NCBI GenBank assembly: GCA_947627445.1
Contig: CANQWA010000017.1
Span: 1 to 56,072 of the forward strand
Reading direction: 5' to 3'
Source: an uncultured Ruminococcus sp.
Lineage (GTDB): Bacteria > Bacillota > Clostridia > Oscillospirales > Ruminococcaceae
Length of the DNA stretch: 56,072 bases
Positions 25,759 to 34,629 of this stretch are shown in pieces; position 1 is the first letter of the stretch; each line of letters begins with the position of its first letter. The translations under genes were made by a program, and so were the position numbers. The notes beneath the pieces were generated by a model. It did no database searches and was not told the origin of the DNA. It saw only the letters and a program-made list of their open reading frames with translations.

Positions 25759-28215
25759 TTAGCCCATCACCACTTCAACTGCATGGTTCTTACCATCGCT
25801 GAATACCGGCAACACATTGCCTTCCAGTGCCTTGCCGTCTACTGTCACAGAAACCACACCCTTACAAACATGGTTCGGATTCTTTACCGTAACGTCATAG
25901 GCAGCACCGCGGTATTGTCTGGTGATGCAGAATCCATCCCACTCATGGGGGATCGACGGGTCGATCTTCAGACCGTCCCAATCCGGGATCACGCCCAGAA
26001 TATATTGAGAAACCGCTACGAAGTTCCATGCAGCTGTACCGGTCAGCCAACTGTTCTTTGCCTCACCGTGACGCTTGGCATCCTTACCGGCAATCATCTG
26101 TGCGTATACATACGGCTCCGTACGGTGCAGATCGGAATACTTCTCCTCACGATATGCCGGAGCGATCTTGCTGTAGTATTCAAATGCCTTGTCCCCATGA
26201 CCGACAAATGCTTCGGCACAGATAATCCATGCATTGTTGTGGCAGAAAATACCTGCATTTTCCTTATAACCGCCCGGATATGTAGAGATCTCACCGTATT
26301 CGATATAATACTTGGTGAATGCCGGCTGGTTCAGACTCAGACCATGTTCGGAGTTCAGCCACTTGTCTACGGATTCCAGTGCCTTCAGATCAGCACCGGT
26401 CTCCTTGCCGCAGCCGCCCATAACAGCAAAGCCCTGGGGTTCAATGAAGATCTTGCCTTCTTCGCATTCGTTAGAACCCATTTTTCTGCCGAAGTCATCA
26501 TAAGCACGGATGAACCATTCGCCGTCCCAGCCATATTCCATGATGTTCTTCTTCATGGTATCGATGGCCTCCTGTGCTTTTGCAGCACCAGCCTCGTCGC
26601 CCTTCTTCTTGCACATAGCCACGTACTCCGGACCGGCGTACGTAAACAGTGCAGCTACCATCATGGACTCTGCCACACGGCTGTACTTTTCATCGCCGTA
26701 CTTGGGAGATGTAGAAGTCTGGAAGGATTCGCCGGACTCAGAGGAGAAGCAGGACAGATTGATGCAGTCGTTCCAGTCTGCACGCATTGCCAGAGGCAGT
26801 CCGTGAGGTCCGACGTTTTCACATACGTGGAAGAAACTCTTCTCCAAGTGATCCATCATGGTCTTGGCTTTGGATGCATCATTATCATAAGGAACCATTT
26901 CATCCAGAATGGTGTAGTCGCCGGTTTCCTTAATATAAGCCGCAACAGAGAGGATCATCCACAGTGGATCGTCGGAGAAGTCGCCGCCGATCTCGTTGTT
27001 GCCCTTTTTCGTCAAAGGCTGATACTGGTGATAGCAGCCGCCGTCTTCCAGCTGTGTGGAAGCCAGGTCGATCAGACGTTCTCTTGCTCTGTCCGGAATC
27101 TGGTGTACAAAGCCCAGAAGATCCTGGTTGGAGTCACGGAAGCCCATGCCGCGTCCAATACCGCTCTCGAAGTAAGAAGCGGAACGGGACATGTTGAAGG
27201 TCACCATACACTGATACTGATTCCAGATGTTTACCATCCGGTTCATCTTGTCATCCGGCGTCTTGACATTGTACTTGGACAGCAGATCGTTCCACATTTT
27301 CTTCAGTTCAGCCAGAGCAGCAGTTACCTTTTCCGGTGTGTTGTACTGTTCGATCATGGTGTATGCACGGGACTTGTTCATGCCGCCGTCGGCAGTCCAC
27401 TTTTCTTCCACCGGATTTTCCACGTAACCCAGAATGAAGATGAGTTGCTTCGTCTCACCGGGAGCAAGGGTGAGTTCCTTATAGTGAGAGGCAATGGGCG
27501 ACCAGCCGTCAGCCTTAGAATTAGAAGCCTTGCCTGCTGCAACGACCTGGGGATTCTCAAAGCCGTTGTACAGACCCAGAAAGCTTTCACGGTCGGTATC
27601 ATAGCCGTCGATGCTGTCATTGACCGTATAGAACGCAAAGTGATTCCGGCGTTCTTTATATTCAGTCTTGTGGAAGATGGTAGAGCCCTCGATTTCCACT
27701 TCGCCGGTATTGAAGTTCCGCTGGAAGTTTGTAGAGTCATCCTGTGCATTCCACAGACACCACTCAATAAAGGAGAACAGCGAAATGGTCTTTGCTGCAC
27801 TGCCCTCATTTTTCAGAACCAGGCTCTGGATCTCACCGTTGTAGTTTTGGGGAACAAAGAATGTCACTTCGGCAGAAACGTTGTTCTTCTTGCCGGAGAT
27901 GATGGTATAGCCCATGCCGTGACGGCAGGTGTAAGCATCCAATTCCGTCTTAACGGGAGACCAGCCCGGAGACCAGATGGTGTCGCCGTCTTTGATGTAG
28001 AAATAGCGCCCGCCCATGTCTACCGGAACATTGTTGTAACGATAACGGGTGATGCGGCGGAGGCGGGCATCCTTATAGAAATGATAGCCGCCTGCTGTGT
28101 TGGAAATCAGGGAAAAAAACTCCTGTGTACCGAGATAATTAATCCACGGATAGGGGGTCTTGGGGTTCTGGATGACGTATTCTTTGTTCGCATCGTCAAA
28201 ATAACCAAACTTCAT
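25759..28215 (-). CDS. cellobiose phosphorylase (GH94)
   Basis: Protein of 818 residues, the usual length. The N-terminal beta-sandwich starts [29 protein letters not shown], and the (alpha/alpha)6 barrel holds [22 protein letters not shown] and the catalytic aspartate in [10 protein letters not shown]. The enzyme phosphorolyses cellobiose to glucose and glucose-1-phosphate in the cytosol, saving ATP; it has no signal peptide. The start is the ATG at 28215 with AAAGGAG 8 bases upstream; the frame is open 63 codons further up, but that includes the promoter. Single-gene transcript. Confidence 0.95.
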   Translation of the reverse strand: MKFGYFDDANKEYVIQNPKTPYPWINYLGTQEFFSLISNTAGGYHFYKDARLRRITRYRYNNVPVDMGGRYFYIKDGDTIWSPGWSPVKTELDAYTCRHGMGYTIISGKKNNVSAEVTFFVPQNYNGEIQSLVLKNEGSAAKTISLFSFIEWCLWNAQDDSTNFQRNFNTGEVEIEGSTIFHKTEYKERRNHFAFYTVNDSIDGYDTDRESFLGLYNGFENPQVVAAGKASNSKADGWSPIASHYKELTLAPGETKQLIFILGYVENPVEEKWTADGGMNKSRAYTMIEQYNTPEKVTAALAELKKMWNDLLSKYNVKTPDDKMNRMVNIWNQYQCMVTFNMSRSASYFESGIGRGMGFRDSNQDLLGFVHQIPDRARERLIDLASTQLEDGGCYHQYQPLTKKGNNEIGGDFSDDPLWMILSVAAYIKETGDYTILDEMVPYDNDASKAKTMMDHLEKSFFHVCENVGPHGLPLAMRADWNDCINLSCFSSESGESFQTSTSPKYGDEKYSRVAESMMVAALFTYAGPEYVAMCKKKGDEAGAAKAQEAIDTMKKNIMEYGWDGEWFIRAYDDFGRKMGSNECEEGKIFIEPQGFAVMGGCGKETGADLKALESVDKWLNSEHGLSLNQPAFTKYYIEYGEISTYPGGYKENAGIFCHNNAWIICAEAFVGHGDKAFEYYSKIAPAYREEKYSDLHRTEPYVYAQMIAGKDAKRHGEAKNSWLTGTAAWNFVAVSQYILGVIPDWDGLKIDPSIPHEWDGFCITRQYRGAAYDVTVKNPNHVCKGVVSVTVDGKALEGNVLPVFSDGKNHAVEVVMG

Positions 28216-28327
28216 TGAGAGAACTCCTTTACTTCTTATTTCAAATGATTGTAAAAAGTATCCGCATTCCTGGCGTATATGGGGCAAATGCACCAGCTTT
28301 TCCCGGGAATGCACGGTTGATATATCA

Positions 28328-28356
28328 ATTATACCATATCTTGCAAAAAAATACAA
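28328..28356 (-). promoter_or_regulatory. promoter of the cellobiose phosphorylase gene
   Basis: Minus-strand TTGTAT (28351-28356), 17-bp spacer, TATAAT (28328-28333). The leader is about 105 bases. A GATATATC palindrome overlaps the expected start point and could be an operator. Confidence 0.82.
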
Positions 28357-28425
28357 GTGTTTTTTTAGTAAAATAAACAATTCGTTTTTTGTCAGATTGC
28401 ACAAAGAAAGGGCATTTTTTCATTT

Positions 28426-28455
28426 TTCCGGCAGTTGCATGGCCGGAATTTTTTT
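28426..28455 (+). terminator. terminator-like hairpin upstream of the phage-like module
   Basis: TTCCGG/CCGGAA with an 11-base loop, then TTTTTTT on the plus strand. No plus-strand gene lies just before it, so it may insulate the module from antisense transcription or act as an attenuator. Confidence 0.55.
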
Positions 28456-28669
28456 GCGCCTGTTCCTGAACAAATGCCGGACTTTATGACCGGAACGAAA
28501 CTCTTTCTGAAACTTTTCATGAAATATGCACAAAAGCGTGCGAAAATTTGGCTCTCAGGGGGCATAGGTGAGAGGCGGTGTGAGAAGCAAGCAGGCAAGA
28601 TGATCCTCCACATCTCTTGCGTCTGGTTGCCTCACCCCTTGCCTCACCCCAGAAAGGAGCTGATGCACC
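28456..28669 (+). other. non-coding stretch before the phage-like module
   Basis: No convincing sigma-A promoter was found here, in contrast to nearly all other units in the window. A hairpin of GCAAGATG/CATCT-TTGC surrounds 28592-28620, and TTGCCTCACCCC is repeated in direct tandem at 28627-28650. The terminase gene's AGAAAGGAG site follows. Confidence 0.5.
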
Positions 28670-28993
28670 ATGCATTCCCATGACATTCCCATCCAGACAG
28701 AAGACGCCGCTCTGGATGGACTCAAACATCTGGCACTAGGCAGCTGCAATGATGCCGTTGCCCTGATGCTCACGGACACGTTCCCCTCCGGAGAACAACT
28801 CCGGGAAATGGACCTCTTCGGTGTCTCATCCATCAAACGAGACAAAACCGGCGGCATGGAAATCCATTTCTTCGACCGTCTGAAAGCCCTGGCTGCGCTT
28901 CACGACTACACCTCAGCAGCCGATAACTCCGAAACTGCCCGGAGTTTGCTTGCCGCACTGATGGATTCCGGCGAGGTATCTCATGAAATTTGA
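28670..28993 (+). CDS. putative phage terminase small subunit
   Basis: Protein of 107 residues immediately before and overlapping the large terminase gene by 11 bases. A helical protein ending in IHFFDRLKALAALHDY, a pattern seen in small proteins that precede PBSX-type large terminases. The small subunit recognises DNA for packaging. The call rests mainly on position and general form; no helix-turn-helix is obvious. AGAAAGGAG precedes the ATG at about 10 bases. Confidence 0.55.
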   Translation: MHSHDIPIQTEDAALDGLKHLALGSCNDAVALMLTDTFPSGEQLREMDLFGVSSIKRDKTGGMEIHFFDRLKALAALHDYTSAADNSETARSLLAALMDSGEVSHEI

Positions 28994-30230
28994 CGCCTTC
29001 TCCCCCAAGCAGCGCCTTGCCATGACCTGGTGGAATCAGAAGAACACCCGGCATTATGATGCCATTATCTGTGACGGCGCAGTCCGTTCCGGAAAAACTC
29101 TCTCCATGTCACTGGGATTTGTCAGTTGGGCAATGCTCTCCTTTCAGGATGGCAGTTTTGCCATGTGCGGCAAGACCATCACTTCCCTCAGGCGCAACGT
29201 CATCACCCCTCTGGTGCGGCTGCTGGGGCAAACGGGTTTTTCCTGCGAGGATAAGCCCAGCCGGAACTATATGGACATTTCTCTGGGAAAGCGCACCAAC
29301 CGGTTCTATTTTTTTGGCGGCAGGGATGAAGGTTCTGCTTCCTTGATCCAGGGTATGACCCTATGGGGCTTGTTCTTGGATGAGGTGGCGCTGATGCCGC
29401 GTTCCTTTGTCGAACAGGCAATTGCCCGGTGCAGCGTCCAGGGGGCACGCCTCTGGTTCAATTGCAATCCAGAGCATCCCTACCACTGGTTCTATCGGGA
29501 ATGGATCTGCCGTGCCGAAGAAAAAAACGCCTTTCGCCTTCATTTCACCATGGAGGATAACCCCTCTCTTTCCCCTGCAATTCGCAGACGGTATGAGCGT
29601 CTGTATACGGGAACATTTTACGAGCGGTTCGTTCTGGGAAAATGGGCAGCAGCAGACGGACTGGTCTATCCCATGTTCTCTGAAAAAAAGCATGTGACAG
29701 ATGTCCTGCCAGTGTGCGACCGGTTCTGGATCTCCTGCGACTACGGCACGGTTAACCCTTCCTCCTTCGGGTTGTGGGGGCATTGTGCCGGGGTATGGTA
29801 TCGGATGAAGGAATACTATTTTGACGCCCGAAAAGAAGGCGAACGGCGTACGGACGAGGAACACTATGCCGCTCTGGAAGAACTGGCAGACGATCTGCCC
29901 ATAGAAAGCGTCATTGCAGATCCCTCCGCAGCCAGTTTTATTGCCTGTATCCGCCGCCACGGCAGATTCCGGGTGATTCCGGCGGACAACGATGTCACAG
30001 CAGGCATACAGCAGGTCTCGCAGCTTCTGGGAGAAAACAAGCTTCAGTTCCACAGGGATTGTCAGGATATTCTCCGGGAATTCCACCAGTACTGCTGGCA
30101 GGATTCTCTCCGGGGCGATATTCCCAAAAAGGAACAGGATCACGCCATGGACGATATGCGGTATTTTGTCCGTACCGTGATCTGTCGCCATCCCGAGGAC
30201 AGCTTCTTTGTCCTCTCTGCCAGACGGTAG
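28983..30230 (+). CDS. phage terminase large subunit (PBSX/Terminase_3 type)
   Basis: Protein of 415 residues with both catalytic domains apparently intact. ATPase: Walker A GAVRSGKT (32-39) and Walker B LFLDEVAL (130-137). RNase H-like nuclease: acidic residues in ISCDYG (Asp253), IADPSAASF (Asp313) and DHAMDD (Asp386-391). It pumps DNA into preformed capsids and cuts it. Length and motif spacing are normal, so it does not look decayed. This is the firmest sign that the cluster is virus-derived. Confidence 0.92.
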   Translation: MKFDAFSPKQRLAMTWWNQKNTRHYDAIICDGAVRSGKTLSMSLGFVSWAMLSFQDGSFAMCGKTITSLRRNVITPLVRLLGQTGFSCEDKPSRNYMDISLGKRTNRFYFFGGRDEGSASLIQGMTLWGLFLDEVALMPRSFVEQAIARCSVQGARLWFNCNPEHPYHWFYREWICRAEEKNAFRLHFTMEDNPSLSPAIRRRYERLYTGTFYERFVLGKWAAADGLVYPMFSEKKHVTDVLPVCDRFWISCDYGTVNPSSFGLWGHCAGVWYRMKEYYFDARKEGERRTDEEHYAALEELADDLPIESVIADPSAASFIACIRRHGRFRVIPADNDVTAGIQQVSQLLGENKLQFHRDCQDILREFHQYCWQDSLRGDIPKKEQDHAMDDMRYFVRTVICRHPEDSFFVLSARR

Positions 30231-30315
30231 AGCCGAAAACGGTCCGCACATACCACCCTCTCATGCCAATCACAACTATCTGACACTTCTTGTTTTGAGA
30301 AAGGAGGTCATTATC

Positions 30316-31470
30316 ATGGGATTATTTCCCAAAAGACGAACCAAGCCTGCACAGGACAACATTCTCCAGAGTGTTCCCCGGTCTTCCGACGGCTTTGGTA
30401 ATCCGGCGGAATGTCCCCCTGTAGAGCATCAGCTTTACTTGCAGCTGCGCAGTGCCATTCCGGTGATCGACGCCGCCATCGGTAAGCTGGTGCGTCTCTC
30501 CGGAGGCTTTCATCTGGAATGCAAATCCTCACGGATGCAAAAGCAGCTGGACGAATTTGTCCGCAGCGTTCCTGTGGGATTGACAGGCCGATCGCTCCAG
30601 AGCTTTACCGACAGCTATCTGGACAGTCTGCTCACCTTTGGCAATGCTGTAGGCGAAATATTGATTGATTCACGAACAGGCGTTCTTTCCGGCTTGCAGA
30701 CAGCCCCGCCGGGCAGCGTGCGCATTCGCCCTGGAAAACATCCTCTGGAACGGGAATTTTGGGTACAGCCGGACCCATCTCAAGAGCCCGCCCCCGTCCT
30801 GCATCCGGAACGCATTTTCTTTACGGCGCTGAATCCGCCGCCCGGCGGCATATACGGTGTTTCCGTGCTTCACGGACTGCCTGCACTCAGCCGCATTCTC
30901 TTACGGATTTATGAATGTATCGGTCAGAATTACGACCGTATTGGCAACGTCCGCTACGCCGTGACGTATAAGCCAGGCAGCGACCCTTCAGAAAGCGCCT
31001 ATGCAGGAGAACGTGCCAAGCACATTGCCAGAGAGTGGAGCGAAGGCATGCGCGCCGGCGCAAGAGGAGAGATCCGGGATTTTGTCTGTGCCGGCGATGT
31101 AGACATCCGGGTCATCGGCTCGGACAATGCTCTCCTGGACACGGAGATTCCCGTACGGCAGCTATTGGAACAGCTCATCGCAAAGCTGTCCATCCCGCCT
31201 TTTCTGCTGGGATTGAACTGGTCATCGACAGAACGGATGAGCAGCCAGCAGGCGGACATCCTCACCACCGAACTGGAGTCCTACCGCCGTCTGTTAGAGC
31301 CGGTGCTCCGACAGATCGGCACAGCATTCCTGCGGCTTTCCGGCTCACAGGAAGACGTCACCGTGGTCTGGGACAACATCAATCTTCAGGACGAGACAGA
31401 GCTTGCACAGGCAAGACTCTGGAATGCCCAGGCAGAACAAATCGAACAGCAGATGGAAGCCTCTTTTTAA
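30316..31470 (+). CDS. phage portal protein
   Basis: Protein of 384 residues. The N-terminal RSAIPVIDAAIGKLVRLSGGF and the central GVSVLHGLPALSRILLRIYECIGQNYDRIGNVRYAVTY pattern, followed by SSTERMSSQQADILTTELESYRRLLEPVLRQ, are typical of portal proteins that form the dodecameric ring at the DNA-entry vertex. The start is the ATG at 30316 after AAAGGAGG; the frame is open 36 codons upstream and overlaps the terminase end, but the ribosome-binding site decides. Confidence 0.88.
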   Translation: MGLFPKRRTKPAQDNILQSVPRSSDGFGNPAECPPVEHQLYLQLRSAIPVIDAAIGKLVRLSGGFHLECKSSRMQKQLDEFVRSVPVGLTGRSLQSFTDSYLDSLLTFGNAVGEILIDSRTGVLSGLQTAPPGSVRIRPGKHPLEREFWVQPDPSQEPAPVLHPERIFFTALNPPPGGIYGVSVLHGLPALSRILLRIYECIGQNYDRIGNVRYAVTYKPGSDPSESAYAGERAKHIAREWSEGMRAGARGEIRDFVCAGDVDIRVIGSDNALLDTEIPVRQLLEQLIAKLSIPPFLLGLNWSSTERMSSQQADILTTELESYRRLLEPVLRQIGTAFLRLSGSQEDVTVVWDNINLQDETELAQARLWNAQAEQIEQQMEASF

Positions 31471-31521
31471 GCATATTTTTCATCTGCGCAAACAAGAAAT
31501 GATTTTAAGGAGTGTATCACT

Positions 31522-32487
31522 ATGTATCAGGATCTAAAACTGGAAAAAGCCATGTATCATATCAGCGGGAAAAGCTTCTCCGAAGTATTGGAGAACATGG
31601 ACCCTTCAGCACAGTATGCGGATACCCCTCTTGCCGGACTGGATGCTTATGAACGTCAGCTGAAACGTTTTGACATTCATATCAGCGGTCCCCACTGTGA
31701 CCGTGTGGAGAAATTCTTCTCCACCACCGAAAGCGCTGTTCTCTTTCCCGAATTCATCCGCCGTGCCGTTTATGCCGGTATAGAAGGCTCGGTTCTGTCG
31801 GACATTGTGGCAGTCCGCACCTATTCCGAATCCAGCTCCTATATGCCTGCCACCTTTAACGATACCGCTGCCTATGACACCAAGGTTACTCAGGCAACTG
31901 CACTGCCCACTGCCACTTTCTACGAGTCCAGCAACGCTGTCAAGCTGAACAAATTCGGTCGTTCCATCCATGCCTCCTACGAAGCTGTCCGCCGTCAGCG
32001 GCTGGATGCGTTTGCCAGGCTGCTGCGTTCTGTGGGCGTTCGCCTGGCAAATACCATTCTGCTTGAAGCAACCAACACACTGCAAGGCGAAGCCGAAGGC
32101 TCGATCTCCATGGCAGGCGACAGCCTGACCTATGAAGATCTCACCAAACTTTACGGCAAATTTGGGGATTTCAGTATGGATACCCTATTGGCAAGTCCTT
32201 CTACTGCCGCAAAAATCATGGCAATGGAGCAGATGAAAGAAATGGCTTCCACGCAGCCCAATACCATCCTGCTGCCCTTCGGCGCACGCCTGCTGAAATG
32301 TCCCGGTCTGAACGACACCACCATTCTCGGCATTGACAGCCGCTTTGCACTGGAAATGATCACCGCTTCTGAGCTGCTGCTGGAAACGGACAAGCTGATT
32401 GACAGTCAATTGGATGTGATCACCGTCTCCATTCGCACTGCCTTCCGGACGCTGGTGACAAAGGCTGCCTATATCCTGGATATGTAA
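31522..32487 (+). CDS. phage major capsid protein, HK97-like
   Basis: Protein of 321 residues consistent with a PBSX/HK97-fold capsid protein: an N-terminal helical part, then GLDAYERQLKRFDIHISG, FPEFIRRAVYAGIEGSVLSDIVAVRTYSESSSY, and a C-terminal ITVSIRTAFRTLVTKAAYILDM. A central helix-rich segment (HASYEAVRRQRLDAFARLLRSVGVRLAN) resembles the E-loop/spine region. Capsid proteins usually give the highest expression in such clusters; TTAAGGAG precedes the ATG. Confidence 0.8.
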   Translation: MYQDLKLEKAMYHISGKSFSEVLENMDPSAQYADTPLAGLDAYERQLKRFDIHISGPHCDRVEKFFSTTESAVLFPEFIRRAVYAGIEGSVLSDIVAVRTYSESSSYMPATFNDTAAYDTKVTQATALPTATFYESSNAVKLNKFGRSIHASYEAVRRQRLDAFARLLRSVGVRLANTILLEATNTLQGEAEGSISMAGDSLTYEDLTKLYGKFGDFSMDTLLASPSTAAKIMAMEQMKEMASTQPNTILLPFGARLLKCPGLNDTTILGIDSRFALEMITASELLLETDKLIDSQLDVITVSIRTAFRTLVTKAAYILDM

Positions 32488-32499
32488 GGAGGCTGTGCC

Positions 32500-33354
32500 A
32501 TGGATAACGAATCTCTTTTGAGTAAACTGAATCAGTTTACTCGCCGTACCCACACCGAAGAGGAGGTGTTCCTCTTTGATGTGAAGCTGTGCGACAACGA
32601 AATTGACCGGGATGGCGAACGGTTCTCCCTCTCTGCCTTAGAGCAGCTCAAGGAACTGTTTGTCGGCAGAACCGGCATCTTTGACCATGATCCCAAGGGA
32701 CACAATCAAACCGCCCGTATCTTTGATACGGAACTGGTACAGCTTCCCGAGCGAAAGACTTCTGCCGGTGAGGACTACACTTATCTGAAAGGGCATGCCT
32801 ATATGGTCCGTACCGAAGCTAACCGGGATCTGATTTCTGAAATCGATGGCGGCATTAAAAAGGAGGTCAGCATCTCCTGTGCTGCCACATCCCGTACCTG
32901 CTCTGTCTGCGGCAAAGACCGCATGGGTCAATCCTGCACCCATCAAAACGGCTTGTCCTATCACGGCAAGCTCTGTCATACGGTGCTGTCCGACATCACC
33001 GACGCCTATGAATGGAGCTTTGTGGCTGTTCCGGCGCAGCGGGAAGCCGGTGTGACAAAGCAATTCGGTCAGGACACCGACCGCTGCCGCCATTTAGAGA
33101 AAAAATGGAAAGAGGCAAACGCCCTGCTCTCCCGTGTAGAAGAACTGGTGCGGCAAGATATCGTTCGGCTTCGGTTTCTGGTAGAAGGAACCACACAGCA
33201 GGATGCGGTTTCCCTGGCTGCCGACCGGATGTCGCTGGAGGAATTGCTGTCCTTTCAGGAAACGCTGCGCACCAAACAGAAGCAGCAATGTACCGGACAA
33301 CTGCCTCGTATCAAAGAAGCAGCGGAAAATCAGGCATTTTCTACCAGAAGCTAA
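32500..33354 (+). CDS. putative prohead protease/scaffold with zinc-ribbon insert (XkdF-like)
   Basis: Protein of 284 residues. The first 190 resemble phage prohead proteases (VFLFDVKLCDNEIDRDGERFSLSALEQL, GIFDHDPKGHNQTARIF, KKEVSISCAA, DAYEWSFVAVPAQREAGVTK). The histidine in FDHDP and the serine in VSISC are plausible catalytic residues. A zinc-ribbon-like insert (CSVCGKDRMGQSC and following) interrupts the domain. The C-terminal 90 residues are helical and may act as scaffold. It lies after the capsid gene, whereas proteases usually precede it. Function is inferred. Confidence 0.6.
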   Translation: MDNESLLSKLNQFTRRTHTEEEVFLFDVKLCDNEIDRDGERFSLSALEQLKELFVGRTGIFDHDPKGHNQTARIFDTELVQLPERKTSAGEDYTYLKGHAYMVRTEANRDLISEIDGGIKKEVSISCAATSRTCSVCGKDRMGQSCTHQNGLSYHGKLCHTVLSDITDAYEWSFVAVPAQREAGVTKQFGQDTDRCRHLEKKWKEANALLSRVEELVRQDIVRLRFLVEGTTQQDAVSLAADRMSLEELLSFQETLRTKQKQQCTGQLPRIKEAAENQAFSTRS

Positions 33355-33408
33355 GGCAAACCCTTGATTTTCTGACGGATCAAACAGAAACAATAAGGAG
33401 GAACGGAT

Positions 33409-33762
33409 ATGCACGAAACCCAAGCTTTTCAGCTGTTTCAGCTCTTTTTGGGGGATGGCGTCTCTCCCGAAGCGTACCAACCCATTCTGGATGCCGCTAT
33501 TTTGGAAGTGCGCCAGCTTCTGATCTCCGATGCGGATGCGGAGGATGCACGCCTGTGCTATCTGGAAGCTGCACTGGCATTTCTGCGGTACACCGAGATC
33601 ACCGCTGCCCGTGACCGTGTTGCCTGCACCCTTGCCGGCACTGTCGCCCAGAATACGGACAGTTCACAAAAGATGGCATTGGCAAAAGAACTGGTCTATG
33701 CCTACCGGGGTCTTTGCTGTTCTCTGCTGACAGATGACATCTATCTGTTTTCTGCCATTTAA
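33409..33762 (+). CDS. putative head-tail connector protein
   Basis: Protein of 117 residues, helical, with a pattern (ILDAAILEVRQLL, CYLEAALAFLRYTEITAARDR, LAKELVYAYRGLC) like the short helical connector proteins (XkdH/gp6-like) that follow capsid genes in siphophage and myophage clusters. The stop codon forms the start of the palindrome at 33762-33773. Assignment is by position and helical form. Confidence 0.55.
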   Translation: MHETQAFQLFQLFLGDGVSPEAYQPILDAAILEVRQLLISDADAEDARLCYLEAALAFLRYTEITAARDRVACTLAGTVAQNTDSSQKMALAKELVYAYRGLCCSLLTDDIYLFSAI

Positions 33763-33773
33763 GAACTTGTTCT
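33762..33773. repeat. AGAACNNGTTCT palindrome at the connector gene stop
   Basis: TAA-GAACTTGTTCTAAGC: the palindrome starts with the last base of the stop codon. The bases after it, TAAGC, match the TAAG expected at the empty site of the MITE near 35581. Confidence 0.6.
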
Positions 33774-33808
33774 AAGCATCTGTTCCATACAGAAAGGGGG
33801 AACCCATC

Positions 33809-34222
33809 ATGACCATTGATGCCATTCTGAACCGTCTCTGCGGCATTCTCGCCAAAGCCAGCGGACTGGAGACCTGTCTTGCCTACCATGCCGTACCCTT
33901 CGCTTCTCATCCGGACAAGCTCCTGGTGCTGGAGCTCACCGGGCAGCAGTTCGGCGAGGTCTTTGAGATCACGGATGGCCTTGCCGGCAGGCTCATTCTC
34001 CACCTGCGAGTTTCCATGTTCCTGCCGCCGGAAACCGATACCGCCGAAGCTCACAGCTATTTTCATGGCGGCATTCTGCCGGCGCTGACCCAGGAAGGCT
34101 GCATTGTCCATTCCGTTCGCACCGGCACACCCGAAGAACATCGGCTGTACAACCGAATGCTTCTCTGCGCAGATTTTGACATCTGCTGCCTTCAGACTGT
34201 GACAAGGGGGAATACAACATGA
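33809..34222 (+). CDS. putative phage tail-completion/neck protein
   Basis: Protein of 137 residues of unknown family. Position after the connector and before baseplate-like genes is that of XkdI or minor capsid/tail-terminator proteins in PBSX-like clusters. Mixed alpha/beta, no clear motif. An AAAGGGGG site precedes the ATG at 33809, and its stop overlaps the next gene (ATGA). Confidence 0.45.
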   Translation: MTIDAILNRLCGILAKASGLETCLAYHAVPFASHPDKLLVLELTGQQFGEVFEITDGLAGRLILHLRVSMFLPPETDTAEAHSYFHGGILPALTQEGCIVHSVRTGTPEEHRLYNRMLLCADFDICCLQTVTRGNTT

Positions 34223-34629
34223 GCCAATCTATTACACCAATTGACCGCATCGGTTTCGACGTGCTTCTGGGAGATATGACATTTCATGTCTCTCATTGGA
34301 AGATACAGACGGTCCGCCATTACGCCGAACAGAATGCACTCAGCGGTACAGTTTTTGTGACAAATTCTGGCAGACGTGCCCACCGGCTGACACTGGAGGG
34401 CAGCCTTCCCTTCCACAATGACCCCGGCGAAGTTATTCTGGCATTAGACGCTGCCATGAATGAAAACAAACGCTTTGTATTCACCTTCCGGGGCGTGCGC
34501 TATGTGGCAGCAATGCTCTCGGAATACACCATCTCCGAACAGGCAGCCGACAGCGTGCTTTCCTGCCGAATCGAGCTGATCATCGCCAACACCTTGAACA
34601 TTCCGCCAGAGGAGGAGGTATTGCCATGA
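34219..34629 (+). CDS. putative baseplate-associated protein
   Basis: Protein of 136 residues. The pattern NSGRRAHRLTLEGSLPFHNDPGEVILALDAAM with a following beta-rich part (FTFRGVRYVAAMLSEYTISEQ) is reminiscent of DNA-circularisation/gp43-like N-terminal domains found next to baseplate hubs in Mu-like phages. Similarity is from memory and weak. It overlaps both neighbours by four bases, so it is coupled to the hub-like gene. Confidence 0.4.
   Translation: MSQSITPIDRIGFDVLLGDMTFHVSHWKIQTVRHYAEQNALSGTVFVTNSGRRAHRLTLEGSLPFHNDPGEVILALDAAMNENKRFVFTFRGVRYVAAMLSEYTISEQAADSVLSCRIELIIANTLNIPPEEEVLP

Noticed and set aside
25783-28218. 811-codon open frame on the plus strand opposite cellobiose phosphorylase
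   Set aside because: It is antisense to a well-conserved GH94 gene, has no recognisable domain, and has no ribosome-binding site; it is a codon-bias shadow.
28627-28650. Start of a CRISPR array
   Set aside because: Only two 12-base units with no spacer between them and no cas genes in the window.
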